Below, piece after piece: positions 43,341-54,603 of a stretch of 64,000 bases of DNA (the first letter of the stretch is position 1; every line of letters starts with the position of its first letter). The DNA is from Aplectana chamaeleonis. Taxonomy: Eukaryota; Nematoda; Chromadorea; Rhabditida; Cosmocercidae. The position numbers were made by a program, and so were the translations under genes. The notes under the pieces were generated by a model. The model saw nothing but the letters and a program-made list of their open reading frames with translations, had not been told where the DNA came from and searched no databases. The stretch is from contig JAPDOI010000359.1 of assembly GCA_029168955.1 (NCBI GenBank), forward strand, positions 595,501 through 659,500, in the 5' to 3' direction.

Positions 43341-45131
43341 TTGTCCCTCAACATACAATCCTATCCCCTTTTGAAGCAGCTGTATGACAGCTCTCTTTCT
43401 CCCTCAATTGTCTTTGCGGGTGACTTCAATGCGCACACGTTCTGCTCGTCGCTTGATTCTGATGCTAGAGGAGGTGACGTCGAAGAATGGGCGGAGGAGT
43501 GCGATCTGGTTATCTTAAACGATGGCCAGCCCACTCGTCTCCCTGCCAACGGCCGATCATCTAGCCCAGACATCTCCCTCGTCTCTTCCAATCTCTCTAA
43601 TGCCTGCTCTTGGTCGACATCCACAACTCTTTCCAGCGATCACATCCCTGTCTTTGTCGATATTGATCTCTCTAACTCTCTTGCTCCCTATACAGGTGTT
43701 CGTCATCGTTCTTATCTTAATTTAGGCCTTGCAGACTGGAGCCTGTTCAGGGAGGTTGCGCTCCGCCAAGCGGCTGATTATCCGTGGAATGACGATGTAC
43801 ACCAGAAGGAGCGCCACCTATCTGATGCTATCTTGAAGGCTATGAAAGCTGCGATCCCTGAAGGCCGCGTAAAGACCTTCTTTCCCAATGTCACCAGGGA
43901 AACACTGCAGAAGATAAGGACAAGGGACGCAAAGAGAGCCGCAAATCATCTTGACCCAGACATCGCTGCGCTGGATGATGAGATCGGGAACGACCTTGAC
44001 AGGCACAAGAAGGAAACTTGGGAAAAGTTCACTGAGAAGATGAACTTCAGAAATGATGCAGCAGCAACGTGGAAGGCCTTGAAAAGGATCTCCGGAAAGT
44101 TCACCTCCGCCGACAATTCCACGATTGAATTCGACGGCGGAGTCTTCAAGTCAGGGAAAGAGGCCGCAAATGCTCTTGGGAAGCATTTTTTCATCACTAG
44201 AACCAAAAGAGAGAAACAGAACAGAATAACTGTACGGGAACTCTGTAAGTTGCCTCTCATGGATGTAGATGATGCAGTCACGCCTGCGCAGGTCGAGAAG
44301 GCGATAAAGGAGATGAGCAACTCGAAGGCATTAGGGCCAGACGGTTTGAGCCCTGCAGTCCTGAAGAGACTGCCCAGTGAACTACTGCCCTTTATTGCTG
44401 ACGTCATAAATACATCGTTTCGTACATGCATTTTACCCCAAAATTGGAAAGTGGCTCGTGTTATTCCACTGCCGAAGCCGGGAAAGTCACCATCCACGGC
44501 TAAAGGGTACCGGCCGATCAGTCTGCTCTCACCCATCGCCAAAATTGCCGAAAAACTGGTTGTGGAGGAGCTTGCCGAGCATAACAGCCAACAGCAGCAC
44601 CAACATGGTTTCCGTAAATTACATTCCACCACTACGGCCTTGTTGGAAATTGTGAGCTATGTGCTGGACGGCTTCAATGCCATCAAACCCCAACGTACTG
44701 TTGGTGTAGCCCTCGACTTAACAAAGGCATTTGACACTGTCAATCTAGGCCTACTATCAGAGAGTCTGTTGAAGTCTACCATCAAGCCATGGCAGAAGCG
44801 GTGGATAACTGCCTTCACTAAAGGACGTCGGGCAAATGTGCTATTCCAGGGACATGTTTCCAATAGCATCCCCATCGCCGCTGGTGTCCCTCAAGGAGGA
44901 GTTTTATCGCCTGCACTTTTCAGTTTATATCTAGAAGATCTGCCCGTTCCCCCTCAAGACATCAAGGTCGTTGCATACGCGGATGATATTACTATTCTGT
45001 GCCGAGATCGCGACATTAAGGTAGCCACCAGTAAGATCAATGACTACTTGATCGAGTTGAAATGTTTCTTCGATCGCAAAATGCTCACAGTCTCTGCCTC
45101 CAAATCGTCCGTCACCGTCTTTTTCCACTGA
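43341..45131 (+). pseudogene. LINE B endonuclease C-terminus, linker and reverse transcriptase
   Basis: An uninterrupted frame of nearly 600 codons. The endonuclease motifs are VFAGDFNAHTFCSS and SSDHIPVFVDI. The linker (about residues 115-310) is charged and helical. RT motifs are GPDGLSPAVLKRLP, GYRPISLLSPIAKIAEKL, HGFRKLHSTTTALLE, ALDLTKAFDTVN, GVPQGGVLSPALFSLYLEDL and the catalytic VVAYADDITIL. Catalytic residues are intact. The first codon is TTG and is simply where the frame opens after the upstream shift; the real protein would begin at the 2A/zinc-finger end. It ends at a stop caused by an extra T near 45,122. Confidence 0.9.
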
Positions 45132-46046
45132 TAATGCAGAGCACAGTGCCCATCCTATGGTTAAATGGGACGAAACTCAATTGCAGGCCACCCGATTCCC
45201 CAAGCTGCTTGGACTCGTGTTGGATCCTTCGTTGAAGTTTCATAAGAACACTGAGCAGAAGCAAGCCACAGTGAAAACAAGACTCAACGTCCTGCGTGCT
45301 CTCGGTGGAACGTCCTGGGGATGCAATAAAGAAACGATCCTGACCACGTATAAGGCTATTGTGCAACCCGCCTTGGGTATGCTGCGCCAGTCTGGCAGCA
45401 CATCGTGTCGGACACCTCTTGGTCCAAGCTGCAGCGCGTCCAAAATTGTGCTCTGCGAATTGCAACAGGCTGTTCCAAAAGCTCTCCAATAGAGCACTTA
45501 CATGCTGAAGCTCGCATATTGCCAGTTAGAGACCACTGCCAACTCCAGGCGCAACAAATGTACATTAACATCGTGAAGCAGCCGAATCACCCTTCGCGAA
45601 GAGTACTAAACCCGGTGAGAGAGAGATGTATCAGAAAGCCTTTCGCTGATGCTCCGTCGAAAGTAGATGTGCAGAGATGGACCGAAGCACAACAAGAACG
45701 CCTCCGTCTCTTGCGCGCGGAGCATACCCGATTCGTGAACGAACACTTGAGCAGAGTTGCCATAAACCCCATCCTGGGAGTCGCACCTCCAAAGGTCTCC
45801 GAGACAGAGATGGAACTTGGCAGGCGTGCCAGGTGCACCCTTGCATCGTTACGCTGTGGACACTCCCCCATGCTTATGTCATACTTGCATAGGATTGACA
45901 ACAGCAAACCTGACGAGTGTCCTGATTGCGGTAGTCAAGGGCATACTACTACGCACCTGTTCAATTGCCCGAAAAGACCGACTACATTGACGACAATGGA
46001 TCTGTGGACGAACCCAGTGCTAGTGGCCGAGTTTCTGAACCTATGA
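45132..46046 (+). pseudogene. LINE B post-RT region and C-terminal zinc knuckle
   Basis: In two frames: HPMVKWDETQLQATRFPKLL, LGLVLDPSLKFHKNTEQKQA and LTTYKAIVQPAL, then a deletion near 45,375, then LQRVQNCALRIATGCSKSSP and RRARCTLASLRCGHSPMLMS. It ends with CPDCGSQGHTTTHLFNCP and DLWTNPVLVAEFLNL with a TGA. The layout matches LINE F at 55,400-56,389, which lacks the same deletions. Confidence 0.85.
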
Positions 46047-46083
46047 CAGAACCCCTCTCTGTGGCTGCAAAGAAGAAGAAGAA

Positions 46084-47426
46084 GATGGGATATGTCCTGC
46101 TGTCTTGAAGAAGATACCCACTGACTTACTACCGCTTCTCACTGATGTGATAAACTCCTCGTTCAGGTCGTGTACAATCCCGCAGAATTGGAAGACGGCA
46201 AACGTCGTGCCGCTGCCCAAGCCTGGCAAACCCCCAGCTTCAGTCAAGGGATATCGGCCCATTAGCTTGTTGTCTTCTTTTGCCGAAGTAGCTGAAAAGC
46301 TGGTCGTCAAAGACTTGGCTTAACATATCGAGAGACAGGTGTTTCAGCATGGATTCAGAAGGCTGCGCTCCACTACGCCAGCTTTGTTAAAAATTACTAG
46401 CTATGCCATTGATGGTTTCAAGAAGCCGCAGAGAACTGCAGCAGTAGCCTTGAATCTCACTAAGGCTTTTGACACAGTGAATCTTGGTATCTTATCAAAC
46501 AACTTACTGTAGTCATCAATCCCGCTATTTCAAAAGAGCTGGATAGCTGCCTTTACTAAAGGAAGACGGGCTAGAGTGGTGTTCCAGAATCATGTCTCAA
46601 ACATCAGTCCAATTGCAGCTGGAGTCCCGCAGGGCGGCGTATTGTCGCCTATTCTCTCCAGTCTGTACCTCGAAGATATGCCCGCCCCTCCCCAGGATAT
46701 CTAGGTGGTTGCTTATGCTGATGATATGACCGTCTTGTGTCGTGATCGGGACATAAATGTGGCCGCCACTAAGATCAACAAGTACTTGATCACGCTGAAA
46801 AGCTTTTTTCGACCGTAAAATGCTGATGACTTCTGCGTGAAAGTCATCGGTATCCGTACTCACAACGGACCCATCTGAGCACAGCGCACATCCGTATGTC
46901 GTATGGAATGAAAATCGTTTGCCTGCGACTCGCTTCCCAAAACTTCTCGGTCTCGTGCCCGATCCATCGCTAAAGTTCCATAAGAACACGGAGCAGAAGC
47001 AGGCTATCGTTAAAGCGAAGCTTAACGTGCTCAGAGACCTGGGCGGTACATCATGGGGTAGCAGCAAGGAACAGCAAGGAAACCATCATTACAACGTATA
47101 CGGCGATTCTCCAGCCTGCACTAGAATACGCCGCACCAGTTTGGCAGCATCTAGTTTCGGAAACTTCTTGGACTAAGATGCAACGCATACAGAATGCAGC
47201 TCTTCGAATCGCCACCGGTTGTGCAAGAAGTTCTCCAGTCGATCACTTGCATGCTGAGACCCGCATACTACCAGTACGAGACGGTCCCAGATAAATGCCC
47301 TGACTGTCACAATATTGGGCATGTTTCTTCGCATTTATTTTCATGCTCTGCCAGACCTACTTCTCTGTCTGCTCGTGATATGTGGAACAAGCCGTGCGAT
47401 GTTACCACAGCATTCGCAAAAAAGCT
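46084..47426 (+). pseudogene. LINE C, RT and C-terminal part (target of LINE B)
   Basis: The frame resumes with PAVLKKIPTDLLPLLTDVIN, then YRPISLLSSFAEVAEKLVV, a stop at 46,321, FQHGFRRLRSTTPA-like and ALNLTKAFDTVN-like text. GVPQGGVLSPILSSLYLEDM and VVAYADDMTVLC-like codons follow, the latter after an in-frame stop at 46,702 (ATCTAG). After 46,860 come FPKLLGLVPDPSLKFHKNTE and ARPTSLSARDMWNKPCDVTT. Multiple stops and shifts mark it as older than LINE B. Confidence 0.8.
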
Positions 47427-47989
47427 CACAAGGAGTTTGCAAAAGTGTTCTTGGGTAATCTGAACTCTCTCTTGCTGAGTGTACCGCCGCCGAAGATATC
47501 CAAGGAGGAGGAGACGTTGTCAAGACCTAGCCGAGTAGCGCTGTCTCAGCTCCGAAGTGGTTTCTACTCAGAATCGCAATGGTGTTCCATAAGATAGGAG
47601 CAGCTGATAATCCACTTTGTCCGGAATGCAGACTGGAGGAACATACAGTACCCCACATGTTCTCATGCTCTGGAAAGCCAACGCACTTTACAATAGAAAA
47701 TCTCTGGCTCAAACCAGTGTATGTCGCCAATTTCCTGTCACTTTGATCATGCAATGATGATTTTGAAATGTATGAAAAATTGGAATGTAAAAAAAAATAA
47801 AAAAAAGAAGGAATAAAAAAATCAAAAAGAAAAAATAAAAATAAAAAGAGGGTCGAAAACGCCCCACTCAGGGATCCTCTAAAGAAGAGGATCCTAGAAA
47901 ACTTGCTTCGATTATGTCGTTTACATACCGGAGGTTTGGATCCATGATCAATGATTATGGTGGAAGATGGGCAACAACAACAACAACAA
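47427..47989 (+). mobile_element. LINE D-type 3' fragment inside LINE C
   Basis: The sequence matches LINE D in the opposite orientation: CTCACAAGGAGTTTGCAAAAG, GGTAATCTGAACTCTC and the knuckle CPECRLEEHTVPHMFSCSGK. A 3'-UTR with the GGATCCTCT/AGAGGATCC hairpin (47,872-47,894) and a (CAA)n tail at about 47,969-47,988 follow. It lacks the TIR element present in LINE D and so records the empty site. It is 5'-truncated. Confidence 0.85.
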
Positions 47990-48031
47990 CAACCTTTCTA
48001 CGCCTACAAGAAGAAACTTCACTGTGGCTGA

Positions 48032-48032
<1 letters not shown>
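47990..48032 (+). mobile_element. LINE C terminal codons and start of its (AAG)n tail
   Basis: The plus strand reads FLRLQEETSLWLI and then AAGAAG. The nucleotide phrase TTCACTGTGGCTGATAAGAAG parallels TCTCTGTGGCTGCAAAGAAG at the end of LINE B and CTCTCTGTGGCTGCAGAAGAAG at the end of LINE F. Confidence 0.75.
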
Positions 48033-48062
<30 letters not shown>

Positions 48063-48759
48063 AAGAAGAAGAAGAAGAAGAAGAAGAAAGAAGAAGAAGA
48101 AAGAAGAAGAAGAAGAAGAAGAAGAAGAAGAAGAAGAAGAAGAAGAAGAAGAAGAAAGAAGAAGAAGAAGAAAGAAGAAGAAGAAGAAGAAGAAGAAGAA
48201 GAAGAAGAAGAAGAAGAAGAAGAAGAAGAAAGAAGAAGAAGAAGAAGAAGAAAGAAGAAGAAGAAGAAGAAGAAAGAAGAAAGAAGAAGAAGAAGAAGAA
48301 GAAGAAAGAAGAAGAAGAAGAAGAAGAAGAAAGAAGAAAGAAGAAGAAGAAGAAGAAGAAGAAGAAAAAGAAGAAGAAAGAAGAAGAAGAAAGAAGAAGA
48401 AGAAGAAGAAGAAGAAAGAAGAAGAAGAAGAAGAAGAAGAAGAAGAAGAAGAAGAAGAAGAAGAAGAAAAGAAGAAGAAGAAGAAGAAAGAAGAAGAAGA
48501 AGAAGAAGAAAGAAGAAGAAGAAGAAGAAGAAGAAGAAGAAAGAAAGAAGAAAGAAGAAGAAGAAGAAGAAGAAGAAGAAGAAGAAGAAGAAGAAGAAGA
48601 AGAAAGAAGAAGAAGAAGAAGAAGAAGAAGAAGAAGAAGAAGAAGAAGAAGAAGAAGAAGAAGAAGAAGAAGAAGAAGAAGAAGAAAGAAGAAGAAGAAG
48701 AAAGAAAGAAGAAGAAGAAGAAGAAGAAGAAGAAGAAGAAGAAGAAGAAGAAGAAGAAG

Positions 48760-48789
<30 letters not shown>
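48033..48789 (+). repeat. 757-bp (GAA)n / (AAG)n microsatellite
   Basis: An uninterrupted all-purine plus strand of GAA triplets, broken only by occasional GAAA and one GAAAAAGAA. It is continuous with the 3' tail of LINE C. Frames encoding Lys, Glu, Arg or (antisense) Ser, Leu, Phe runs are translation artefacts of the tract. Confidence 0.98.
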
Positions 48790-48790
<1 letters not shown>

Positions 48791-49613
48791 GCGAGATCTC
48801 AATTCGTTCTAGTAAGTGAGAAACTACAGGGAAAAAGTCAGCACCGCCCCCAATACCCTAAAGACATAATAAAAAGGTTTCGCCCCGAATAGGTAACCAA
48901 AATCTTTGAAAATGGAGAAATTGGTTTGTGTGGACATACCCAAATGCGAAACGTACGATAGCAGTGCCCCTGATTCCCTTTCCGGGGCGGTGTGCGCGGC
49001 TAGGCTTTTGGGGTAACGTAGGCGGGGCCGACTATTTCCAGGTAGTTTCTCACTTATTTGAGCGAATCGGGATCTCGGGCTTGGCAGGGTTGCTATACGC
49101 GATGGGAGGTCTATAATATCAAATTTTACCCCTCATGTTGGAATGTGCCTTTATGTTCCTCTAGGCCGACGCAAAAAAAAACTAACCAGTGAGGAAGCCT
49201 TCTCGGCCAGGAATCAGTAGTACTCGATCAAATTCTGGTCCAAAGGGGCAGCCACCGTATTCTCTGAGGACGATTCCCTTAAAATTGTAAGAACATTGTA
49301 TATCATCTGGCATATATGCAAGTCTAACCACTGACCATTTCGTCTATCAGTCGTATTCGTTGAACCGAGAGACCAGTGGAAACCAAATCTCAGCAACCTT
49401 CTGGGCAGTTTCTCATAATAAGAAAGAGCATTCTCCTTTTTCTAGGAAGCAGTTATTTCAGCATAATAACCCTGTAAAAGCCTTGAACATCACACTGGCC
49501 AAAACCCTTTTCTTCAAATTGATAAAATTCAGTTACACGAAAGAGCTCCAGCAAACGCAGGGAGTCTCCGCGTTCGACTCTCAGCTGACGACAAAGAACT
49601 CAGGGAACGCTTA
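48790..49613. other. Unassigned intergenic DNA
   Basis: No gene or repeat recognised. CTCACTTATTTGAG...CGGGATCTCG near 49,050 resembles 32,880-32,915 and may be an old dispersed repeat. Confidence 0.45.
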
Positions 49614-50689
49614 CAAGGGAAGTATACAAAGCGTAGGTCGGATCTGCCAAAACGACTAGTGTCGTTAGTATCTCTTGTGGCTCAATAGTAAAACTGCGCA
49701 GTATCCCGCCCCGAGCCGCAGGTTCCAAGAAGTTATGTACAAGCTTAAAAAGCTCATTTTTTGTGCTTTTTGTACCTTCCAAAAAGCGCGTTAGTCTTCG
49801 GAAAATCCGGAAACGGACCTCATAAATGTGTTTAGCGTCAGAAACTACCCACCTGAGCAAAGTTTGGGTGAAGGCACATTTTTCCGTACTTTGTCCAGAC
49901 TAACAGCGTTTTGGACTTACACGGATTTTCGGTTGGGCGTTTATTTCTACCAATTGAGGGCGCTGGAAGCGTTTTATAAAAATTGTCCAGATTTGACTTA
50001 AAATTCTCCCAGGGAGGTTTTTCGGGGCGCTGATCACAAATCTGTGGTTAATTAGTCGATTTTCCAATGCTTTCGGCTAATTTCGTTTGAAGCTTCCCAA
50101 CCGGGGAAAATTTCGAGGGAAAAACGCCACTTTCGAGATTTCCGGTTTTCTACGATCGATATGTCTCAAAATCATTCTCTGAGGGTTATTTGGAGTGCTA
50201 ATTACGAATCTGGAGTCCGTTTATCGATTTTTTGCAGATTACGGTAGATTACGGTGGGTATATGGTAGTTTGGTAAAAATCTCAGATTTCACACAAAATT
50301 TGTATACGGAGGTTATTTGGGGTGGAGAATACGAATTTAACGTGCGTTTGTCGATTTTCAAAATACTAAGGTGGGTTTTGACCCCTAAATGACATGTTAC
50401 CTACCGTAACCTACAGTAAACCTCAAAATTGGACTCCAGTTTCGTATTCGCCACCCTAGATTATCCCTACATACAACTTTTGAGCTAAATCCAAGAAAAT
50501 TTTTTGAATCTCCAAAAAAATGCCTGATGGGTACCCTGGCCGTTTCGCCAGGCTTAAAGAATGATCATAACTTTTTTGAGCCTGTGGCTCGCGGCGGGAT
50601 ACTGCGCATTTTTACTATTGAGCCAGAAGAGATACTAACCATACTAGTCGTTTTCGCAGATCCGACCAATGCTTTTGATACTTCCCTTG
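49614..50689. mobile_element. PIF-like non-autonomous TIR element, best copy (1,076 bp)
   Basis: Perfect terminal CAAGGGAAGTAT/ATACTTCCCTTG, inverted repeats of about 130 bp, and TTA duplicated at 49,611-49,613 and 50,690-50,692. The interior is non-coding and contains TTACGGTAGATTACGGTGGG and ACCTACCGTAACCTACAGTA motifs. It is nearly identical to the copy inside LINE D (39,426-40,479). Confidence 0.92.
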
Positions 50690-50692
50690 TTA

Positions 50693-52632
50693 GTCCAACG
50701 TAATGGAAGGCGGGAGGCCCGCATCGCGGGCGCAGTGACGACGTAACCAGCTCTACCGGGAGACCACAACTGGGATAGCGGGAGACACGCGTCGGTTGGC
50801 CCGGAGACCCCTTTTCATCGAACCACAGGTTTCGTGATCACTTCTTGCATGGCACCCACGGACGCTATATCCCTTTTCTTACTAAGGCGAAGTCATAGCA
50901 AATGTCCCCTCACAATCCAATCTATACATAAGGTTTGCTTTCGCGTCCAATGTGTCAAACATAGCCGCATCATTCATCCAACGCCTACTTTTTCCTCCGG
51001 CGGGTGCCCAATATTGAGAGTCACCTCCCTTTCAGCGAGGGGAGCCTCCCGCGGGGGGCTCAACGCACCGAATGACCTCAAAAATCTTAGGCGGGGTGTG
51101 ACATACGTTTGCCAGAGAAGGTACATACACAGATTATTCAACCCTTAAGGAGCATTCGGATCTTTGGAAACGAAAAAAAAAACAAAATCCAACAACTGTG
51201 CATGATACGGCATAAAGAATCCTTTACCATAGCCATATGAGCGAGCGGATTTCGACCCAGTACCACGAACATGCAATGAACCAAGGCTTTCGCCTGATTA
51301 GACTTGATCCTTACGAAACCAGCAACGTGCTTGAAGGCGAGGCCTGAAATGATCAGACAGGGCTAACTGCTTCGTTTCCTCGTTTCCAATCCTCGAGACG
51401 AGTTGTGACCTCGTCTAAATGAGGACAATCCACACGGACCCAACGAGAGTTTTGAAGCATTTTCCCCCGCCTAGTCAATGACGGTCCTCAGATATTTGTG
51501 GGGCAGTTCCAGAGGACAACAGACCTGATTTGGTCGTTATCACTCGGTCGAGGGCAGGGTCAAGCGGAGCGTTGCGTAAGATTTCGGAATCGGGGCGACC
51601 CCCCGTCACATTTTTTCCCGAAATCCAAAATTTTTGAGATCCCCCCCACCCGAGGCGCGATTTTCGCGATCCCTCCTCCCCAAGTCCGGCCAATTTACAG
51701 TTGATTACTTAAAGTGTCAGACGCCGAAAATTCGTTCAGTAGTTGAGCCCAAGCGCCTAGAACCGAATGCTACGATCCTTCCCTAGGGGACCAAAAGTAA
51801 TCGAGAATCTATGGGATATCCATGGAATAATCATTTTTGAACCAAAATTTTTGCGAGCCCCACTAACATTCACTTTCGGACCTAAATTTTTGCGACCCCC
51901 CGTTGCGAAATTTTGCAACCCCGCTTGACCCTGGTCGAGGGGGAGAGGCGAGACGGGAAAAAATCACGCTCCTCTCCCCTCGTGTTATACACAACGGATG
52001 ACGTTCAAAACAGTCGACTCAGGGGGAGAACGAGGGAAGTTCCCTTTACGGTTGTTCCCATGCCCCTCCCCCCCGAGCATGATGAACGAGAAAACAAAAC
52101 CGCAGCGTATACGGTGATGCAAACTGGCTAGTCTTTAGGTGGTCTCGCACTCCGCAAGTTGTGGGACATATTTCCCACACAAAAACTGTGTAGGGTATCT
52201 CTGTCCGGGTTTCAGAGAGAGATAACAAGCTTCTCTGATATCTGTCGTCAGAGGTGAGTATTTTTGGCCTTGTTCCACTTTTCCAAGAACAGGAAACTGG
52301 TGAAAACAACAAGTTTTGGCAAGCTGATTTATAATCAATCAATGGACAATGGGTGACAGGTTTCGAGAGCAGGAGAAGACCGGCGATCGGGAGAACAAGG
52401 GAAGACCGGAGCCGTATGCATACCTCTCCCCGAGCGTCCCCGCGCGGGGATGGAAACTACCCCGAGCCATCCCCGGCGAGCACATCTCTCCCCGCAATCT
52501 TTCGGGAACGAGCTCCATACACATTTCGCCGGGATGGCATCCCCCAACAAATTTGCTCGGGGGCGACGTGAATGGAGCGCGGTTTTTGAACAGGGCGCGT
52601 TAATTTTCGACTGTGGGGCATACTTTTGGACA
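50693..52632. other. Unassigned intergenic DNA
   Basis: GC-rich segments around 52,340-52,560 share words with 53,460-53,600 (CCCCGAGC, GCGCGGGGAT, GGTATGCATACG in inverted order). This suggests remnants of one repeat family. No gene is supported. Confidence 0.4.
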
Positions 52633-52773
52633 GGGGCTCTCTACACACTGAGGGAGGAGTTGTCCCACGTTTCGCGGCTCAAATTCCACTCGGGACCACT
52701 TCGCTTGCATTGAGTCGCGTGACGTGTCGAACTGCGAAAACGGGACAACTCCTCCCTCTGTGTGAAGAGCCCC
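52633..52773. mobile_element. Short hairpin MITE (141 bp)
   Basis: GGGGCTCTCTACACACTGAG and AGGAGTTGTCCC pair with GGGACAACTCCTCCCTCTGT and GAAGAGCCCC. The ~33-bp inverted repeats leave a ~75-bp loop. Confidence 0.8.
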
Positions 52774-54591
52774 TATCCCCATACCTTTGATGGGAATTGA
52801 AAGTTTTTGTACATTAGCCTACTTTTTTTGGTGAAGGAAGATCGTCTGCAGCATTCAGAGGCAGTATTACTACTAAGGCGCGTGCATTTGTTATATACTC
52901 ATTCATTAAACAGAAACACGTTACGGAATTTCAAAACATTGGGAAGTCATCCGCCATTTTGGTAATTGTTTGAAATGAAGTTTTACCATGCACTAGCCTG
53001 TTATTTTACTCTCGATTTTTTGTACAATTTTTTCCCGTGCAACTCACATCACATTTCTCCTGCACTAACACCATGCCAGAGCTTCATACAACGAATGATC
53101 TTGTAAAAAAAGTTAGGACAATCATAAAAATGACGCAAAACATGCAAACACTTAACCTATCCGGAATCTGGCAACGCAATCTGAGGATTACATCTCATTC
53201 AGAATTCAGGGTGAATCTCCATATTGCCAATTGTTTCACAGTCTCAAGTGAACAGACAGTTTCTGAGCTGAAACTCTCCCACCGCATCATGGAATCTTCT
53301 CAGAGCATAGTTCGCTTATGCCTAGCTCATCAATAACCTTTGCAAATATCGGATTTAAATTGTACGAAATCGCGCTCCAGAGTCAATCGTCTCATAACGT
53401 GCGCCCTCCTCCTTTTCACAGTGCGTCCTCTGCGTCCCTGCCACTCTGTCATCCCCGGGGGACGAACATAAGATGAGCATACGGTCCGTCCCCGAGCTTC
53501 CCAGCGCGGGGATCGTCCTCTCGTGGGAACGCTTGGGGGACGGATCCCCTACGGGAAGAGGTATGCATACGACCCCTGCAGGCCGGAGGTCACCTTCGCC
53601 TCCCTTCGATTTGGGAAAGTTCTCCAAGTGTTTCGAAGTAAGTTCCGTTGTCGTTCCCGGGAACTTCCCCACCAATGTCTGAGATCAGGCTAGCGAGCAC
53701 AAAGTTGCCATAGGTGAAAAGACACTGATTCTACCCCTGGAAACCGTCCTACAGAGACGGGTACACTGTGAATTCAGTAGAGCTGCTTTTCATTGCACAC
53801 ACCCATATACTGGTTCAAAAACTTAATTCCGTTTTGGAAAAAGGTTAAGCTCCGGAGTGAAGCATCCATGCCGCACTTCGCTGACTCCAAGAAGCTTTTT
53901 TCCATCGGCTCAAATCACATTTTCGGCGAAACGAGGTGATTTGAGCGCGATCATAATTGTTTAGGGAAGGTGAAATGAGTTGAGAAGCGCGTTGGGTCCC
54001 GAACGGTTCACCCCGATTCGGACGCATTCCATCGATTATGCCCATGACAACTCGTCCAGAGGATTGGAAACAAAGCAAGGTGCTATGGCAGCGACGGGGT
54101 TGGAATCTTGGCCAGGCCCACTTTTCCGCGCGGCAACTGTCCACTCCTGAATTTGGAAGGGGAGGAAAAACCCTGGGTTAATTCTCAAATTGCGCGGCGG
54201 CACGGAGAAATCGGCGTGGCCAAGTGCAAGTGCAAAGTGCCCCCCTCGCTGCAATAGCACCCAGAGCAGCGATTATGACATGATCAAAGCGAAGCGAGAA
54301 AACTAGCCGTACACAAAATCCCAAACCCAGGTGAGCATTAGGAGAACCACTCTCGGCCAGATCCTCAAAATTCGTTCTAGCTTCATTGATTGACCAGCGT
54401 GCTCGGTACACCAACCAATGCTCAGACACTCATAACTGTGTTCCGCCAGACTGCTGCCGTATAAAGGCCGGATTCGTCGCCCTGAAGCGTTGGTCGTTTA
54501 TCCCGAGAAATCGATCTTCGGTGCTTTCCTTAACACTAGATTTATCAGAAGCATCCAATGTTCCACCCGACCCTGTTCCACTCCAATGTTC
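52774..54591. other. Unassigned intergenic DNA
   Basis: The ~100-codon frame at 53,037-53,336 has no recognisable domain. ATTTGAGC...GCTCAAATCAC near 53,910-53,945 forms a short inverted repeat. Confidence 0.4.
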
Positions 54592-54603
54592 CAACTCTGT
54601 AAG

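Larger units (their letters stand above)
42628..46083 (+). mobile_element. 2A LINE B, full length (3,456 bp), with 5' ribozyme and (AAG)n tail
   Basis: Flanked by a perfect 13-bp duplication. Order: HDV-like ribozyme (42,628-42,700), 2A motif (42,783-42,806), PHD-like finger (to about 42,965), APE endonuclease (about 43,010-43,690), linker, reverse transcriptase (about 44,270-45,110), post-RT region, C-terminal zinc knuckle (45,900-45,990), stop at 46,044-46,046, and a tail GGCTGCAAAGAAGAAGAAGAA. Frameshifts at about 43,005, 43,268, 45,122 and 45,375 inactivate it. It probably belongs to the jockey/CR1 superfamily; the clade needs a phylogeny. Confidence 0.92.

Noticed and set aside
47914..48819. 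Long open frames of Lys/Glu/Arg on the plus strand and Ser/Leu/Phe on the minus strand
   Set aside because: They are read-outs of the (GAA)n microsatellite in different frames.
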